Source: Moniliella sp. 'wahieum' (taxonomy: Eukaryota > Basidiomycota > Moniliellomycetes > Moniliellales > Moniliellaceae). From it: a stretch of DNA of 64,000 bases. How positions within the stretch are numbered: position 1 is the first letter of the stretch; the number at the start of each line of letters is the position of its first letter. The stretch covers positions 186,001-250,000 of the forward strand of contig RSEE01000055.1 in assembly GCA_003971905.1 (NCBI GenBank), read 5' to 3'. Of this stretch, positions 1-12,417 are shown piece after piece. The translations under genes and the position numbers were made by a program. Under the pieces are notes generated by a model. It ran no database searches. It was not told the origin of the DNA and was given only the letters and a program-made list of their open reading frames with translations.

Positions 1-448
1 ACCCTACTGCCGCAGCTGCCCGCGTGGCACTCGAGACGGGATTCCCCAAGTTGAAAGCGACCCATGAGCTGGCACGATGGGCTCAATCCCAACTTGAACA
101 GTTGAGGGTGCACATCGCCATTCCAGCCGAAACGAATATGGTGCGTGTCCTCGACCGATCCCCAGCTTGGACTGACTTTTGCTGTAAAAGCTCTTTCTTG
201 ACACTCTAAGCATCGGGGTTGGCCCCGACGAGGTGATGGAGCGAGCTTCCGGGCTGCCTGAGCCGCTGCTTACCTATGGCCAGCGCTTCGTCTTCCACAT
301 CAATACGTCTCCCGAGGCTGTCCAGGATTTGGTTGGGCTGATTGCGCAGCTCAAGCAGGAAAAGCTGGATCAGGGCTTTGATCCGGACAAGGGATTGGAG
401 CACCGCAGCGCAGTGGGGGGGATCTATGGCCAACGGAAGCGTAAATAA
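1..448 (+). CDS. GLY1: L-threonine aldolase (GLY1-like), 3' end only
   Basis: C-terminal part of a PLP-dependent, low-specificity threonine aldolase, which cleaves threonine to glycine and acetaldehyde. The N-terminal and PLP-lysine regions lie outside the window. Visible coding starts upstream of position 24 (KATHELARWAQSQLEQL, then PAETNMV), followed by a short intron. The donor is near 141 (GTGCGT) and the acceptor near 210 (CTAAG). A second exon then carries GPDEVMERASGLPEP and FVFHINTSPEAVQDL, ending at a TAA at 446-448. This helix-rich tail with a late VVHI/VFHI strand fits the threonine/beta-eliminating lyase fold. The reading phase does not join perfectly across the intron, so one base may be missing near 211-225 (cggggttggcccc). 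It converges on the RasGEF gene. The family call rests on the C-terminal pattern only. Confidence 0.6.
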
Positions 449-1153
449 ATGGGACACCGAGAGCGCGAGGAGCGACCGACGGTAAACACGACATGGCCTT
501 TCTATATCCTAACACTTTGGCAATGAGCACAACACTGGGTCGGTTCACCGAGCCAGCAAGGATGATCTAGTTATGCGCCTCGGGCCCAGGTGGGGTATTA
601 TGCCGCCATCATTCTCTTCAATGGACTTGACCACCCTCTCTACATGAGCAAAACGGTGTGAGCAGAGAGTGATGTTGGCACCCATCTGCGGTTGCCTCGG
701 TTAGGATTTGAATCGGAGGGTGGCAGTAGAACATTGGCGCGAGCAGCGCCACGCCGTCTCCAAAGCCGCAAGTGGTCTCGGCTCAGCGCGCCTGCCCGAG
801 TCGCCTCGGCCGTTGCGCAAGGCGAGTCGGTTGGATTGGGTCCGGCGCTACACTCAACCGGCTTTGATCGAACCAGCTGTACCCCCCGACTTTAGCATGC
901 CCTACAACGTCATCATTATGGTCTCCACCATGGCGCTCTTTTTGGATCGATATTCAACAACTTGTTTCGCTCATATGTGGATGTGGTTGTACCGAGGTAA
1001 TTGGCACTTCGCTCCCACCGCGTTGACCGTTACATTGTTTGGGAGGTGTACCCACCAGCTACGTGCAAAGCGTAGCAGTAATTGTAGTGTACATGCATGG
1101 GAGGAAACAGAGAGGGGAAGGAGGGAGGACGACCAAAAAAAAAGAGCCCCGGC
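449..1153. other. Intergenic, convergent 3' ends
   Basis: Spacer between the threonine aldolase stop and the RasGEF stop. Several ORFs cross it (for example 708-1259, +) but they are arginine/serine-rich with no domain pattern. An A-rich run (1136-1142) lies just beyond the RasGEF 3' end. No RNA gene is recognisable. Confidence 0.6.
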
Positions 1154-4100
1154 TCACAAGAAGCCATTCTCCATCAACATCTTGGCAATTTTTTCGTTCT
1201 CGTCTCGTTCCCGAGGCTCGAGTCGGAGCGATTGCCGATACAACTCTTCGTCTGATTGAACCTCCACAAGACTGTCTTTGATAAACCGCTGGATGCCTTG
1301 GACCGGGGTGAGCACATAGGGCGTACTCTGGTACGTGCCAATCTCTTTGACGACCTCGGCAGTCATGCGATGCTGTTAAAATTGATGAACTGGCTGGGGC
1401 GAAGCAGGTTCAAGTTGCCCTCGTCGATGAACGTCAGGTCCGTCAAGTAACACCCAAAAAGGGGACGCAAGGCGGGTTGAGGTTGTGGATCATATCGCGG
1501 TACTGGGCAAAGTTCTTGGTATTGAGCAGCAACTTGTTGACCGAGTTGAACGTATCCCGGTTCTTGGTGCTGATCAGCTGCCACGTGGCGCGTAGCCGGT
1601 AGATGGCCGCACTGTTGGTCCACTGACGATGGCCGTCATGGAGGCAAAATTATGCAACCGTCTACACTGATCAGCAATCTGAATAAAGTGCCGCAGCCAC
1701 TGCGCCCGCGTCCTCGCCTCAGGCTGGAGGAGGATGGACTCGACCACCCATCCAGTGACCTTGTTGCCTGTCGCAACAATCTCTTTGATGTGGGGCGAAC
1801 GGATGTGTCCGTCCTCTTTGGCCCAGTTGCGATCAAGACACTCTTGCGGCCGAATCCGGCCAAAAGCGTTTGCCTCCCGGATGGTGAGCTGGCGCGCCAT
1901 CTCAAGCGGATCAATGTCCAGGAACTTGATGTGCTGCACCGTCTTGTGGGCAAGATGGGAGGAGGGGCATTGCTCGTGTTAATCGAAAGTGTCTTGCGCG
2001 AGTGCCATCCGCACTGTGCACCGTCTTCCCTCCTTCGTTCGAGAGCCCGATGCAGCTGTTTCTGTGCGAGGCCCGACATGTCGTGCGTGATAAAATCAGC
2101 AATCTTATCCAGCACTAGGTCATCCTTCTCGTCCCATGAGTAGGTCTCGAGCCACGTCTTGAGCGCATTTTGCACACGCAGCTGGATAGGCCGCTGCTTC
2201 TTGGTCGCCCAAAGCGCTTGCTCTTCGTCTGTCAAGCCCTCAGGCATCGGCAGCCGGAATCGTTCAAAGAGCATGTCCAACAATTCCTCCGTGCTGATAA
2301 AGGATCGGTAGGTGAGAAGAAAAGTGGTGTTGAAGGGGGGTCGAAGCTGTCATGCATAGTAAAGTGCTGGATAAGAGCTCGAGGTGTGCCCGCCTTGACC
2401 GTTCCATCTGGACCGATCACAATGCTGTCCGGGGAGATATCGCTCTCCAAGAACCAAGGCACGGGCTCGTTGGGCGCTTTGGGTGGCGGTGGAGCCAGGG
2501 CAATCGGGGCCGATGAGGCGTCGAGCGGCAGCGCATCCTCCGCCGATGGGGTCAGAGAAGGAGTGGCGGACGTTCGCTTGCTTTCCTCGGAAGGAATATC
2601 TGTGGTGGAGATGGGGCCAGGGGACGACGAATCGTCCATAAAGAACTTTCGTAACCTCTCTGCCCGTGACAAGCGTGCCGCCGGATCCGCCGTTCCACGA
2701 GTGGTAGTGCGGCCTTGGGCAGAAGGCGAGCGTGAAGGGGGAAGAGACAGGTCCCCTGAATTGACTGGGGTGGGTGGACCTGAAGAAAAACTTTTCTACC
2801 AGAGATCTTGCTCGTACCTGACAAGAAGCTCGAAGGTAGCCTCGGTCCTCGGCGGCCCCACTTGGTGAACGATTTGCTTTCAGGCTGGGATATCCTCGAC
2901 GATCGCCGCTCCTCAGCAGAGGTAGCAAGAGAGCTGGCATGATCGGCAAGAGTGACGCTGCTGCTGGCACTGCTGGGCGCACGTCCTGTGGGGAAGGACG
3001 GAGCCCGGCTCAAACGGCTCTCCGGGCTACCCGTCCGGCCACGAACGTTCAAACCGGACGCAAAAGTAGAGCCGAGGTAGCCAATGTCGCGCTGGTTGCG
3101 CATGTTGGGGCTGGACATGCTCGGTGGGGCGGTCCAGTCCACTTTCCCGTACACTTTGCTTCGTGCCCCCGACGTACTCGATGGAGAGGACTGCTGCTCT
3201 GCTTGGACCTCGAGCAGCTGGTTAATCGCATCACGAATGCTCTCGAGGCTCACGTCAAGTCCCCCGAGTAAAGGGAGTAGTTCTTCGACACTTTGGGGGG
3301 CCAAAGTGGGGCCGTCGATGGCCAGACCATCTTGCGCACAAACAAAGACCTCATTTGCACCGTCATAGAGGTTCTGCTTGGCTTGCACAAACCCTTGGAT
3401 GAGCATGCGTGCACGGACAGCGTTCTCCCCAGAGGCATCACTACCTTCTTCTCCTTTACCGACCCATCGTAGTCCAAACCCACAGCGAAATCCACATCCT
3501 CCAGCAAGGCCAGGTATGTGCCTACACGGTAAAGCAGTGTTCGCGTCTTCTCGAGGAAAACGTCATAGGAGGGTAAGCCAGAGGACTGAGGGTCCACCCC
3601 CTCGGCTTCCGAGGCCAACAAAGCACGAAGCTGGGTCACCTTTGTCCGCACATCCTCCTCTTGTGATTGCAGAGGCTTGGCGACCGGAGGAAAACTCCTG
3701 GTTGGGCCTTCGACGGAGGTGAACGTGCCCACGAGTGAGAAGCGTTTGGGTCTCCGGCGTCACGTCGAAAGGATTGGTAAACGTGCCCATTGCGTCTGCG
3801 CGAAGGCAAGCCATTTCGTTAGGGGAAGGCAAGATGAATCCGCTGCCCCTCCAGCCAGCCGCCGATCCACCGCTGAGAGAATTGGGGTCGATCCCAGCGG
3901 TACCTTCAGAGCTCGTAGTAGAGAAGGAAGCACAGTCCGCGGCCACCCAATCTCTGAGGTGCGGCCTGAGTCCATGCGAAAGCGATACTGATCCAGCTCG
4001 CTCGACAATTCGCACGCAGTTCGCAAAAGCTCGGTTGCATCGTCCCGGATCCGATCCTTTTGTTGAGCTAGGCGGGACGAGAGGGTAGCGCGCTCTTGGA

Positions 4101-5654
4101 TGACCTTCTCGCTGGTGTCCCAGGCGTGCCATTGGCCCTCGAGGCGGTAGAGGTGGATAGCGATAAGCTTGCTGGAGGTGATAATGAGCCGAGCCAAACA
4201 TTGGATCATCGTGTTGGCAGGAAGGGATACAGCTTGGGGGGTATTGAAGCTTAGACTCGATGGGGTCTCCTGCTAGAGGAAGAGGTGAAGGATCGACGGG
4301 TCGGGTGGTTGCGAGAGCCAAGATCAAGGGGGAGGGATGTCAAGACAAAGTCGCCAGTCAAGTCCAGCAGGTCATCCAATACGTCATCGGATACTGGGAG
4401 TACCCCCGAAGCATAGAGAAGAGCGCGGACAGCAGGCAAGAAGCGGTCAAACGACTCCTTCCATCGGTCGCTAATGATGGTACCAGAAATTGAGGGCTGA
4501 TCCAAATCGGTCACAACACTGATTAGTCCGCGCAGCTGCGCTGCCATTTCCTCATGGGCCTCGCTGAGCTCGACCATAGCCGTGTCTCCCGGGTCGATCT
4601 GATGTTGAAGCTCAAGAGCTTCAACCAATTCGGATTGCAGGCGCGGAGGCGCATCTCGAAGAGTGAGGGATGGTGTAGCCGCCGAGTTTGCAGTTGACAA
4701 GGGCCCTGCAGAAGGTGACATGTTTCTCCGTTTGGCCATCTACCACATGAGCGGGGTTGGTCTGCAGTGCGTTGCCCGGCAGATGCCCGGTACGTTTTCC
4801 TCGGGTGGATCGCTGGTCCGCCCAAAGGAACGAGTCGGGTGCAACGGAAGAATTGGGCCCCAGTACGTCTTGGCTCCGACTCCGACGATGGGCGGAAGCC
4901 GAGGGCACACGCGTTTCCTGGACGGGTGGTTAGTAGGGGTCCCAGTGGAATGCATGCAGGGCATACAAGGAGGAAAGGGGGATATGGCTCACCATAGGGG
5001 CGCTGCCGCGGCGGGCGTTGGCGCGCGGCTGCTTTGCGGAACGCATAGTGGCCTGGCGGATCGATTTCAGACTGAGTCCGTTTCGGAGAGAACGGATGGG
5101 ATCCACACGCTGGGCAAACGTGTGGGACGAAGCCTCATCGGCTGTGCCGACGCTGGCGAAGGTCCGACTGAGCGAGCTGCCCGGTGGCGCCCCGGTCACG
5201 GTCGATGAGCTGTCAGACTCTTCTGCGGCAGAGGAGCCAGGCTGCTGGCCACAGGGTGCGTTCTCGGAGTCCGCATTGGGAGGGTCGTCGTCCACCTCCT
5301 CGTAATCGCTGGTGGTGCCGAGAGAAGCAGCATTGGCAGCAGCGGTGGGAGGCAAGGGGATAGATGGAGCGAGGGCGAGCGACTGTCGACAGCGTAGATG
5401 AGCTCAATCTCGGAAGGGGAGAGAGGCTGGACAAAGTTGCTGGGGAACCAGCCGCGTATGGGCGGCTCGGTGCTGTCTCCGTGGAGCAGGCCGTCCCACC
5501 AGCCCGTTTCGAGCTGGCTGAGGACCTCGATGATGGCGCCCTGGGGGAAGGAGAGCGCGTTGGGGTCCGTTGCATCATAGTCGTAGATGGTGCGCACCAC
5601 GAGCCGAGACCCAGGGGACGGCGGGTCGGGTGGATCCGGCGCGGCAGGCGGCAT
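1154..5654 (-). CDS. CDC25: Cdc25-type Ras guanine nucleotide exchange factor (SH3 - RasGEF_N - RasGEF)
   Basis: Exchange factor that loads Ras with GTP at the plasma membrane, upstream of cAMP/PKA or MAPK signalling. The probable start is the ATG at 5654-5652 (MPPAAPDPPDPP), immediately followed by an SH3 domain (IYDYDATDPNALSF, then GWFPSNFVQPLSP; about 5610-5400). A long serine/proline-rich and helical middle follows (about 5350-2680). The RasGEF N-terminal domain (ELLDMLFERFRLP, then LKTWLETYSWDEKDD) is at about 2400-2020. The catalytic CDC25 domain (IDPLEMARQLT, VESILLQPEARTRAQW, YLTDLTFIDEGN) is at about 1960-1400, and the C-terminus ENEKIAKMLMENGFL ends at 1154. This domain order is the classic fungal Cdc25/Ste6 order. 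The coding sequence moves between frames many times, by introns and probably by single-base errors (e.g. near 2000 and 1620). Internal exon borders are therefore not resolved. Confidence 0.88.
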
Positions 5655-6939
5655 GTGGCGCGGATGGAGGAGGGTGGTGCGGGAGCGGCAGCGGCAGCGG
5701 AGGGGGGGGAGGGGGGGATACGAAGAAGATGACGATGGAGATGAGGAGGAGGAGGAGGAGGGGAGGAGGAAGGACAACAGGACAACGGCAAGCGCAAGGC
5801 CCCCAGAGAACGAGCAGGCGGGGCGACGGGTGATGTTGAGCTCACCTGGGTGGTCCAGCGAGGAGGCTGGTCGCTGCAGCCTCGATCGGATTCTGCGGCG
5901 TGCAACGTCTGTGTCAGAGCACGCCGCCCGCACAGCGCCAGTGTGCCCACCGCGCCACGCGCCCCGACGGACAACTTTTGTGTTACAATTGCAATCCAAC
6001 TCTGTTCATGCACATGTTCATGTTCAACTGAACGTTCACATCGACATCCCCCTCCTCGCCCGGCCTCCCCTCGCTCGCCTTGCCGCTCGCCGTTGCTCAG
6101 CGCTCAGCGCTCACCCCCCCCCTCTGATCACATGCACACTCTGCTACTAGCCCGCCACGCCGGAGCGCACAGTTGCCGCTGCCGCCAAGATGCCGAAGCA
6201 GGACGAGGCTGGTTGTGCGGGCTTTGCTATTGCGAGCGCTCCATGTTGGGGTGCACTGCTTGGCGACCAGGATGGATTCGGTACCGGACTCCCACCGTGC
6301 GTGATGGTGGGCATTTTTCTGACCTGCGATGCGCACGGCCCGAGTAAAGTCAGCAGCCAGCCGCTCAGCCAATCAGACAGTCGTCCCTATCGTCCCGATC
6401 CCTATTCAATTGTTCAAGCCACTGAGTACTGAATCACGAAAGCGGCGCTTAGCGCGCTCATTTTCAGCCACTCAGCGGGCCAGAGAGTAAGCACCCAATC
6501 GCTTCCGCCGCCATGCGGACCGCCCAACGCACCATCGTGCCATTCAAAATTCCCCCTCCGTTGGCGGGCAAAGAGGCCCTTGTTCCACAGCCATCTCACA
6601 ACTCTCGCTATTCAGTAGCAGCCTCAGTATCCTCAGTATCCTCAGTATCCTCAGTATCCTCAGTATCCTCAGTATCCTCAGTACCCTCAGTACCCTCAGT
6701 TGAGCCGTTGAGGGTCCCGTCGAATGGTTTAAAGCTCAACGTGCTCAAGCTACGAAACGGGGTGTTTTGTGCTCACTATCAGTACCCCTCCCCGCCCTCC
6801 CTGAGCCTCCCAACCGGCAACCTCCGAAAAGACTCAACATGCTCCAAACACCTTGATTATGATCATCGTGGAGGACGAATGAGGAAATGCAAGCCGCTGG
6901 GGGTCCCGGGCAGTGGCCAGGCCACTTGGTCAGGCACAC
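5655..6939. other. Intergenic: RasGEF promoter and bS18m 3' flank
   Basis: Holds the RasGEF 5' region, including a GA-rich stretch on the + strand (about 5700-5775, CCT/TCC on the gene strand). It also holds a GTTCAACTGAACGTTCA palindromic motif at 6020-6037 and a 9-bp tandem array at 6622-6700. The + ORF 6513-7043 (VSSVSS repeats) is a by-product of the array and is not called. Confidence 0.6.
6622..6700. repeat. 9-bp tandem repeat, about 9 copies
   Basis: Unit CCTCAGTAT repeated head to tail from 6622. The first six copies are identical, the next two read CCTCAGTAC, then a partial copy. Minisatellite in the spacer between RasGEF and bS18m. Confidence 0.95.
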
Positions 6940-7788
6940 TTACTTTTTCGGGCGGAAGGTTTGCTTGTCGCCCCATCCGTAGTTGTTGTAGCTCTGCGGC
7001 CGTCCCTGCGTGGGCATCAAGAGCATTGCACGTGCGCGCTTGATGGCCTTGGTCACGCGCCGTTGGTTTTGCTGGAGCAGCCGCGTCTCGCTACGCGGGT
7101 AAATTTTGCCCATCCGACTCACATAGGGCGCCAAGAGCGAGACGTTCTTGTACGAGTCGTCAAACAGCGACGGTTTCTTCGGGTTCAGCCCCAGCTGGAA
7201 AAACGGGTCGTACTTCTCTGCCACATGACGACGCGGCGCAAACAGCGCAGGCCGCTTACGCGCCGCGATCGCGTCGGTTCCTCGTACTCCATCAGATCCG
7301 GCGTGGTGAACTGCCGAGCCAACGTTAGTACAGCACACCTCAGGCTACAAGGCCAGCACACATGGCATGCAAGCGAGAGAAATACGCACCGTACCCCATT
7401 CCAGATGGGACTGCAGTTGGCGGCGCACAGTGGCCTTGCGCGAGGTGGCCTGCATCGCATTGTCGGTCATGCGCCGCGTCTCAACAAAGTTGCTCCGTCC
7501 GCCCGCCTGACTCCCATCCGCCTGCTCTCCATGTCCGTCCGACTCTCCCCCCTCGCTCGGGGATTGAGGCGACTTGAGGAACGTGCGCGGGCGCGTGTCC
7601 ATCCGGTTGAGGTGGGACTTTTGGATGGAGCGAGCCAGCTGCTCGAGTGGACCCGAAGGCGGCGCGGTGGGGTTGTTGGGGTCGGACACGCCGCTGAATT
7701 GCCGGATGCCACCAACGGCGAAGCGGGCGGCGGGAGTAGGCGCGGAAGCCAGGCCGCAGCGGCCCAGGGAGCGGATGAGCGAGCGCAT
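6940..7788 (-). CDS. RSM18: Mitochondrial small-subunit ribosomal protein bS18m
   Basis: Mitoribosomal protein S18 homologue. The chosen start is the ATG at 7788-7786 (MRSLIRSLGRCGLAS), which opens an Arg/Ala/Ser-rich presequence typical of matrix import. Exon 1 ends at 7390 before a GTGCGT donor. The 79-nt intron (7311-7389) has a clear TACTAAC branch site (7330-7324) and a CGGCAG acceptor. Exon 2 begins FTTPDLMEYEEP in phase with exon 1. The conserved S18 core (EKYDPFFQLGLNPKKP, YVSRMGKIYPRSETRL, then NQRRVTKAIKRARAMLLMP) lies in another frame downstream, to the TAA at 6940. One base must therefore be wrong or shifted between about 7245 and 7290. The core identity is strong; the frame change is the only oddity. 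Confidence 0.85.
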
Positions 7789-8316
7789 CGTCGTGGTGCC
7801 AGCTGTCAAGAACGCCGGTCCTTGGTTGGCGCGGACGATGGAGGGAGCGAGGAGAGCTTCTTCGGTTACGTAACAGCAGCCATGGCTGAACATTCCCAGC
7901 ATTGCCGGTGACAAGCATGTGACATGTGACCATGTGACCAGGCGCCCAGCGGCGAAGAAACTTTCAAATCGGAATGGAAAGTTGCAACTGCAACCTCGCG
8001 GAATCACCGATCACGAGCACTATGCAGGCGCCATACACAAAGCAGCTGGTCCAATGCCCCACTATATTCGAGACCATTACAGGCCACCCCGACCACGGCC
8101 ATCCCATCCCAGAAGGGGGCAAATATCAACTGCATCTAGCCCCCTGCTCCCACCCGGCCCAAGGCGCGGACGAGAGCAATCCAAAGAGGGGCGGAGGCAA
8201 AGGGAACAGGAGTGGAGGAACAAGAAAGGAAAGGAAAGGGAATCAGGGTAGTGATTGTCGGTAGGGAAAACAGAGCCATAATGCATACGCACCCGCACCT
8301 AAGCGTTGCTGCTCTC
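7789..8316. other. Intergenic: bS18m promoter and tricalbin 3' flank
   Basis: About 530 bp between the bS18m start and the tricalbin stop. Contains repeated catgtgac motifs at 7916-7940 and an A/G-rich stretch at 8205-8250. No gene seen. Confidence 0.6.
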
Positions 8317-11300
8317 TCATGTCTTCTTGAAAGGATTGTGCATCCGAGACCGGCGTTTGCCACCAAACACGCTGCTGGTATCCGGGAGAGGGAGCCCGAG
8401 CCCGAGGCAAACTCGGCGGGGATGGGCGGCACCGGGGGCGGAACCAACTCGGGGCTTGCCTCGGCGCCGCGAACAGAAGGCGACGTCGGATTCGTTGCCA
8501 TCGTCGTCCTGTGGCCTACGCGACGCACGAATCCAAATGCCTTGGATGGCGCCGAGAAGGCTGTCTTGCCCACCTGGCCCACCGCCTTGATCCCGGCCTT
8601 GCCCACTTGCCCAGGCACAGCCACCGCGCCGCCTCCGCCGCGCGTCGCAAGCGGCACCCACGCGGCCCGCCACGACAGAGCGACAGTGACAGTCGGTTGG
8701 TTGTCGCCAGCGCCTTCGCCCACCAGCGGGACAGTGACTGTCAAGGGTTCGCCTGAGACGGAAGAGAGGTCCAACTGAGCCTGGCCCAATGGATCTGGCG
8801 TGCCCACTTGATCCCAATCGTTCATCGTAATCACCACGGGCTGCGTCGCCCGAGACGCCACCACGACCTCTTCCAGCGTCTCGTTAAAGTCGGGATCAAG
8901 CGTCTTCTTCACCACCTTGGACTTGGCCGTCCGCTCGCCGTCAACCAGGATGCGAGCGTACGGGTCGGACGACTTGCCTCGATCCGCCGCGCGCAAGTGA
9001 GCAGCGGAGACGAGTGGACGGTGAGGTACCCATGGTTGTCAAAACGCTCCGCCCGATCCAGGCTGAGGGGCAAGGGAACGTACTTGCACATCAGCGTCAC
9101 ACGGTTGCCTCCCTCGCCCGAGCCACGCTTGGCGGTAAGCGGGATGGTCACAGGTTTGTCGAACGCCTTGCTGAGCAGCTCCCGAGTCGAGCCCTCGAAC
9201 TCAGCGTACACATCGTCCGGGTCCTCGCTGATACCCTTCCGGAAGCGAATGAAGAACCGCGAAGGAGCCAGCTCCCGAATCACTCGCTCATACACATCAT
9301 CCAGAGTCAGAGTACCAGAAGACTTGGACGGCTCGGTCTGGTAAGAGGGCCAGGACGACTCGTCAAACCAAATCTCAATTGACGTTTTCTCCCTGTTGAC
9401 CGACGCAGAAAGGACATTGAAGGCAAGCATGCCGCTCTTGGACTCTAGCAACTGGGGAAGGGTACGCGAACGGGTTCAGGTTCGGGCTCCTTCTCCTCCT
9501 CAGCCTCGCCCTCACCGCCTGTAGCCTTTTCACCCGACGTCTTGGGGTCCGTCGCATCTTTGGCTTGAACATCCGCCTTCTTGGCATCCGCGGGAACAGC
9601 TTCCTTGGCCTCCTCCTTGGATGAGCGATCGGGCTTCGCCTCCACCTTCTCTCCGCCATGTGCAGCAAGGAAGTTGACGCCTTGCAAGTTGAGCGCAGGG
9701 ACAAACTCCACATCGTACTCGACAGTGCCTTTGTATTGATGCTTACCGACCGCGATCATTTCCCGACGCTGCTGTTTGCCCAAGGACTTGAACGGATACT
9801 CATTCTCCTTCTTGTTCTCCTCGGCCAGTTCGGACACTGGGATAGTCACCATGCCCAAAGGACGGTGCTTGCCATTGTTCTGGAAATCTTGCAGCTCCAG
9901 CACCACAGTGTCGGACAGGCTGTGCACCGGGGAGTAAATAATCTCGTTCCAAACCGGGTCAAGGTTGCTTTCCTGCACATTGGTACGGTCGACGATCGCG
10001 CCACGGAAGCGAAGCTGTGCATACGGATCGCTCTTCCCTCCGGAAATGGCCTCGACGTTTTTGATATCCAACGCGCGCTTGGCCCAGACCTTGAGAGTAC
10101 CAATGGGAGGTGTGTAACCCTCCCCACCGTTCGCGCCGCCAGTCATAGCCACCGGCTTCCAAAGCGTGGAGAAACGCACTTTTGCCCCCTTGCCCAAATC
10201 AAACCATTCCTGTTCTTTTGCCTTTGCCTGGATCAAATCCTGCAGCCGCTTGGTCACTTGTCCTACGACTTGGTCGAGCCCATTTCTGAAGTAACAACTT
10301 GGATGGTCACCCTGCTCGCATCCCGGTTGGTCGATAAGAATTCCTTGGTGTACGCCCAGTGAGGGGTCGTGGTGCGCTTCTTGGTAGAGGACTCGCCCAC
10401 TGTCTTGCCATCCATCAGGATCCGAACCCACGTCGACGGTTCTCCCAGGCCTCGCTTGGACAAGCCCTTGGCCTCGTATACCGAGAGACGGACAATGCGC
10501 TGCGCGACTCTGGGATTGCTTCGGCCTGGCCATCGGGTCCCTTGGTAGCCGTAAGCACAGGCAAGTACTTGAGAGAATAGTTGAGAGTACCACGATACCG
10601 CCCGCCCATCTGAACCGGAGAAGAAAGACCCTCCCGCTCGGGCTCGGTGTCGAGCCCATCAAGAGGGTAGACACAATACCGAGCTTAGTGTCGGGACGGT
10701 GGTCATTGAAATCCATGAGATGAAGAGTAAGGAAGCCATTGAGGTTGCGGACCAGAGCATACTGCGTCTCCTTCCAGGGGGGGAGTTTGTCGAGGGGATC
10801 GTCTTGGTGCGTCCCTGCAATTCGCCATCGTCAATGGCCAACGCCACGTACGGATCGGGCTTTCCGCCGCCAAATTTAGCACCCTTAATGTCCGTTGCGG
10901 TAGCAATGGTGACCTGCACCACGCCGGTAGCCGAGTCCAAAGGTTGCCCCGCCAAGAGCTCTTCCACATTGAGAGAGAAGACATTAGGGGCATACACCAT
11001 GGGTCCAAGAATATTGTTGACTTGATCCTTAATAAAGTTAGTGAGACCAGGGAGGTTGTTGACGTCCCAGCCGAAAGTATGGCCACCAACGGGTTTCAAC
11101 ACATAATCATAGTAAGGTGGTTCCAACATCGTCACATCGACAATTTGCACGTGCGGGAAATTGGTGACCAGCTTCAGGCGCAGACGCAGGTAGCCATTGA
11201 ACGTAAAGTCTTCTACATCGATCGGAAGCGTAACCAGCGCAGGGCCTTTACCAAGTTTGACAGAGATACGAATGCGGGGGTTGACAATGTTGGCCGACTG

Positions 11301-12417
11301 CCGCGCGGTCAGGTCAATGTTGTCGTGAGGCGTGAAGCTAAACCTCCAATCCATCAGGACCACATCATCAGGAGTGTCGGGGAACGTGCGGACATGATTG
11401 ACACGGGGCGGCTTCGAGCCAAGGGTAAACGTAGACCTTGGGATTTCAAGTCAGTTTTTTGGACAGGCAGCGTCAAAAGAGAAACTGTGCTTACAGGCGA
11501 ACCGAATCGATAAACTTGGGAAGGTATTGCGGGATTTGCTGCTCGGCTTGGGAGACAACCATACCGCAGATAATGGGTTCAAAAATAGGCCAAAAGCGGG
11601 CCAGGAAGAAGTTGGCCCATTCCATCGTCTCGAACTGATCTTCCATCTTTTTGGACTGGAGCTCGCGTGTGATTTGGTCGCGGGCACGCTGACGAGCGGC
11701 GCATACCGGCGTTCCAGTATACAGCTGAAGCCGCGCCCACGGTCAGTGCGCCGCCGAGACCGAGGCCCAAGCGGGTGGCGAGCCAAGTGAGCAGAATCGT
11801 GCCAATGCGGCGGCAGCTTGAAACCACCAGAAGCCAAGGAACTTGTCCGGAACGGCAGCGGTAACAAGGGTGGACTCCCACGACATTTGCTTGACCTCAT
11901 CGCTTTCAACTTCCGCCAAGGTACGCGTTTCAGGGCCATCGCGAGGAGCTCCGAGGTATTCGGCAAATTCGTGAAGAGATTTGCGCTTGTCGGATCTGCC
12001 AGGGGGCACCATCCTTAGCCTCAGGGGTAGGGGCACCCTTTGCGCTGGGCGGAGGGGCGGGCGCGGCAGTCCGTTCAAAGTCCAGGGGCGGGTCGAGGTA
12101 GCGAGTGTTGAATGCGCGCGCACCCGTCCATCCAATGATTGCGTCGGGGCGCACCCCGCCAACGGCTGTGGTGGTCTGCGTCGCATCGCCCGAGCCGTCC
12201 TGGCCTTCCTGCTTGCTGATGCGCTGGATGTCGGCGAGGGAGATGGTGGGGCGAGCGAGACGGGCAGCTGGGCCAAGGTCCGAGGGCAGGCCGGCGCCGT
12301 CGGCAAGCTTGGGCGCCTTCTTCAGCGCACCTCCCTGGGCCGCAGCGGCGGCGACGGCGGCATCGGCCTGGCCTCGGGCGAGTCGGAGTGGGTGGGGGCG
12401 TCGTGGGGATCAGCCAT
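8317..12417 (-). CDS. TCB: Tricalbin (ER-plasma membrane tether, SMP plus multiple C2 domains)
   Basis: Extended-synaptotagmin/tricalbin that anchors the ER to the plasma membrane and moves lipids through its SMP module. Start ATG 12417-12415 (MADPHDAPTHSDSPEA). N-terminal proline-rich region; then FAEYLGAPRDG and a membrane hairpin (GTILLTWLATRLGLGLGGAL) near 11850-11720. The SMP domain runs about 11640-11020 (MEWANFFLARFWPIFEP, DFTFNGYLRLRLKLV, PHVQIVDVTMLEPPYYDYVL). C2 domains follow at about 10960-10690 (GGGKPDPYVALAIDDGE), 10500-10280 (GEPSTWVRILMDGK), 10110-9800 (SGGKSDPYAQLRFRG) and 8980-8750 (GKSSDPYARILVDGE), the usual Asp-containing calcium loops. It ends RRSRMHNPFKKT at 8317. At least six frame changes occur (near 12000, 11815, 11700, 10780, 10660, 10480). 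The one at 10777-10783 falls in a run of seven G. These are probably assembly indels, so the true exon map is not given. Confidence 0.9.

Noticed and set aside
690-800. tRNA-like T-arm (GATTCAAATCC on the minus strand)
   Set aside because: No matching T-stem, acceptor or anticodon arm can be folded around it.
708-1259. 183-codon + ORF next to RasGEF
   Set aside because: Arg/Ser-rich, crosses the RasGEF 3' end in antisense, no family resemblance.
6513-7043. + ORF containing VSSVSSVSS repeats
   Set aside because: Produced by the 9-bp tandem array (6622-6700) and then overlaps the bS18m exon antisense.
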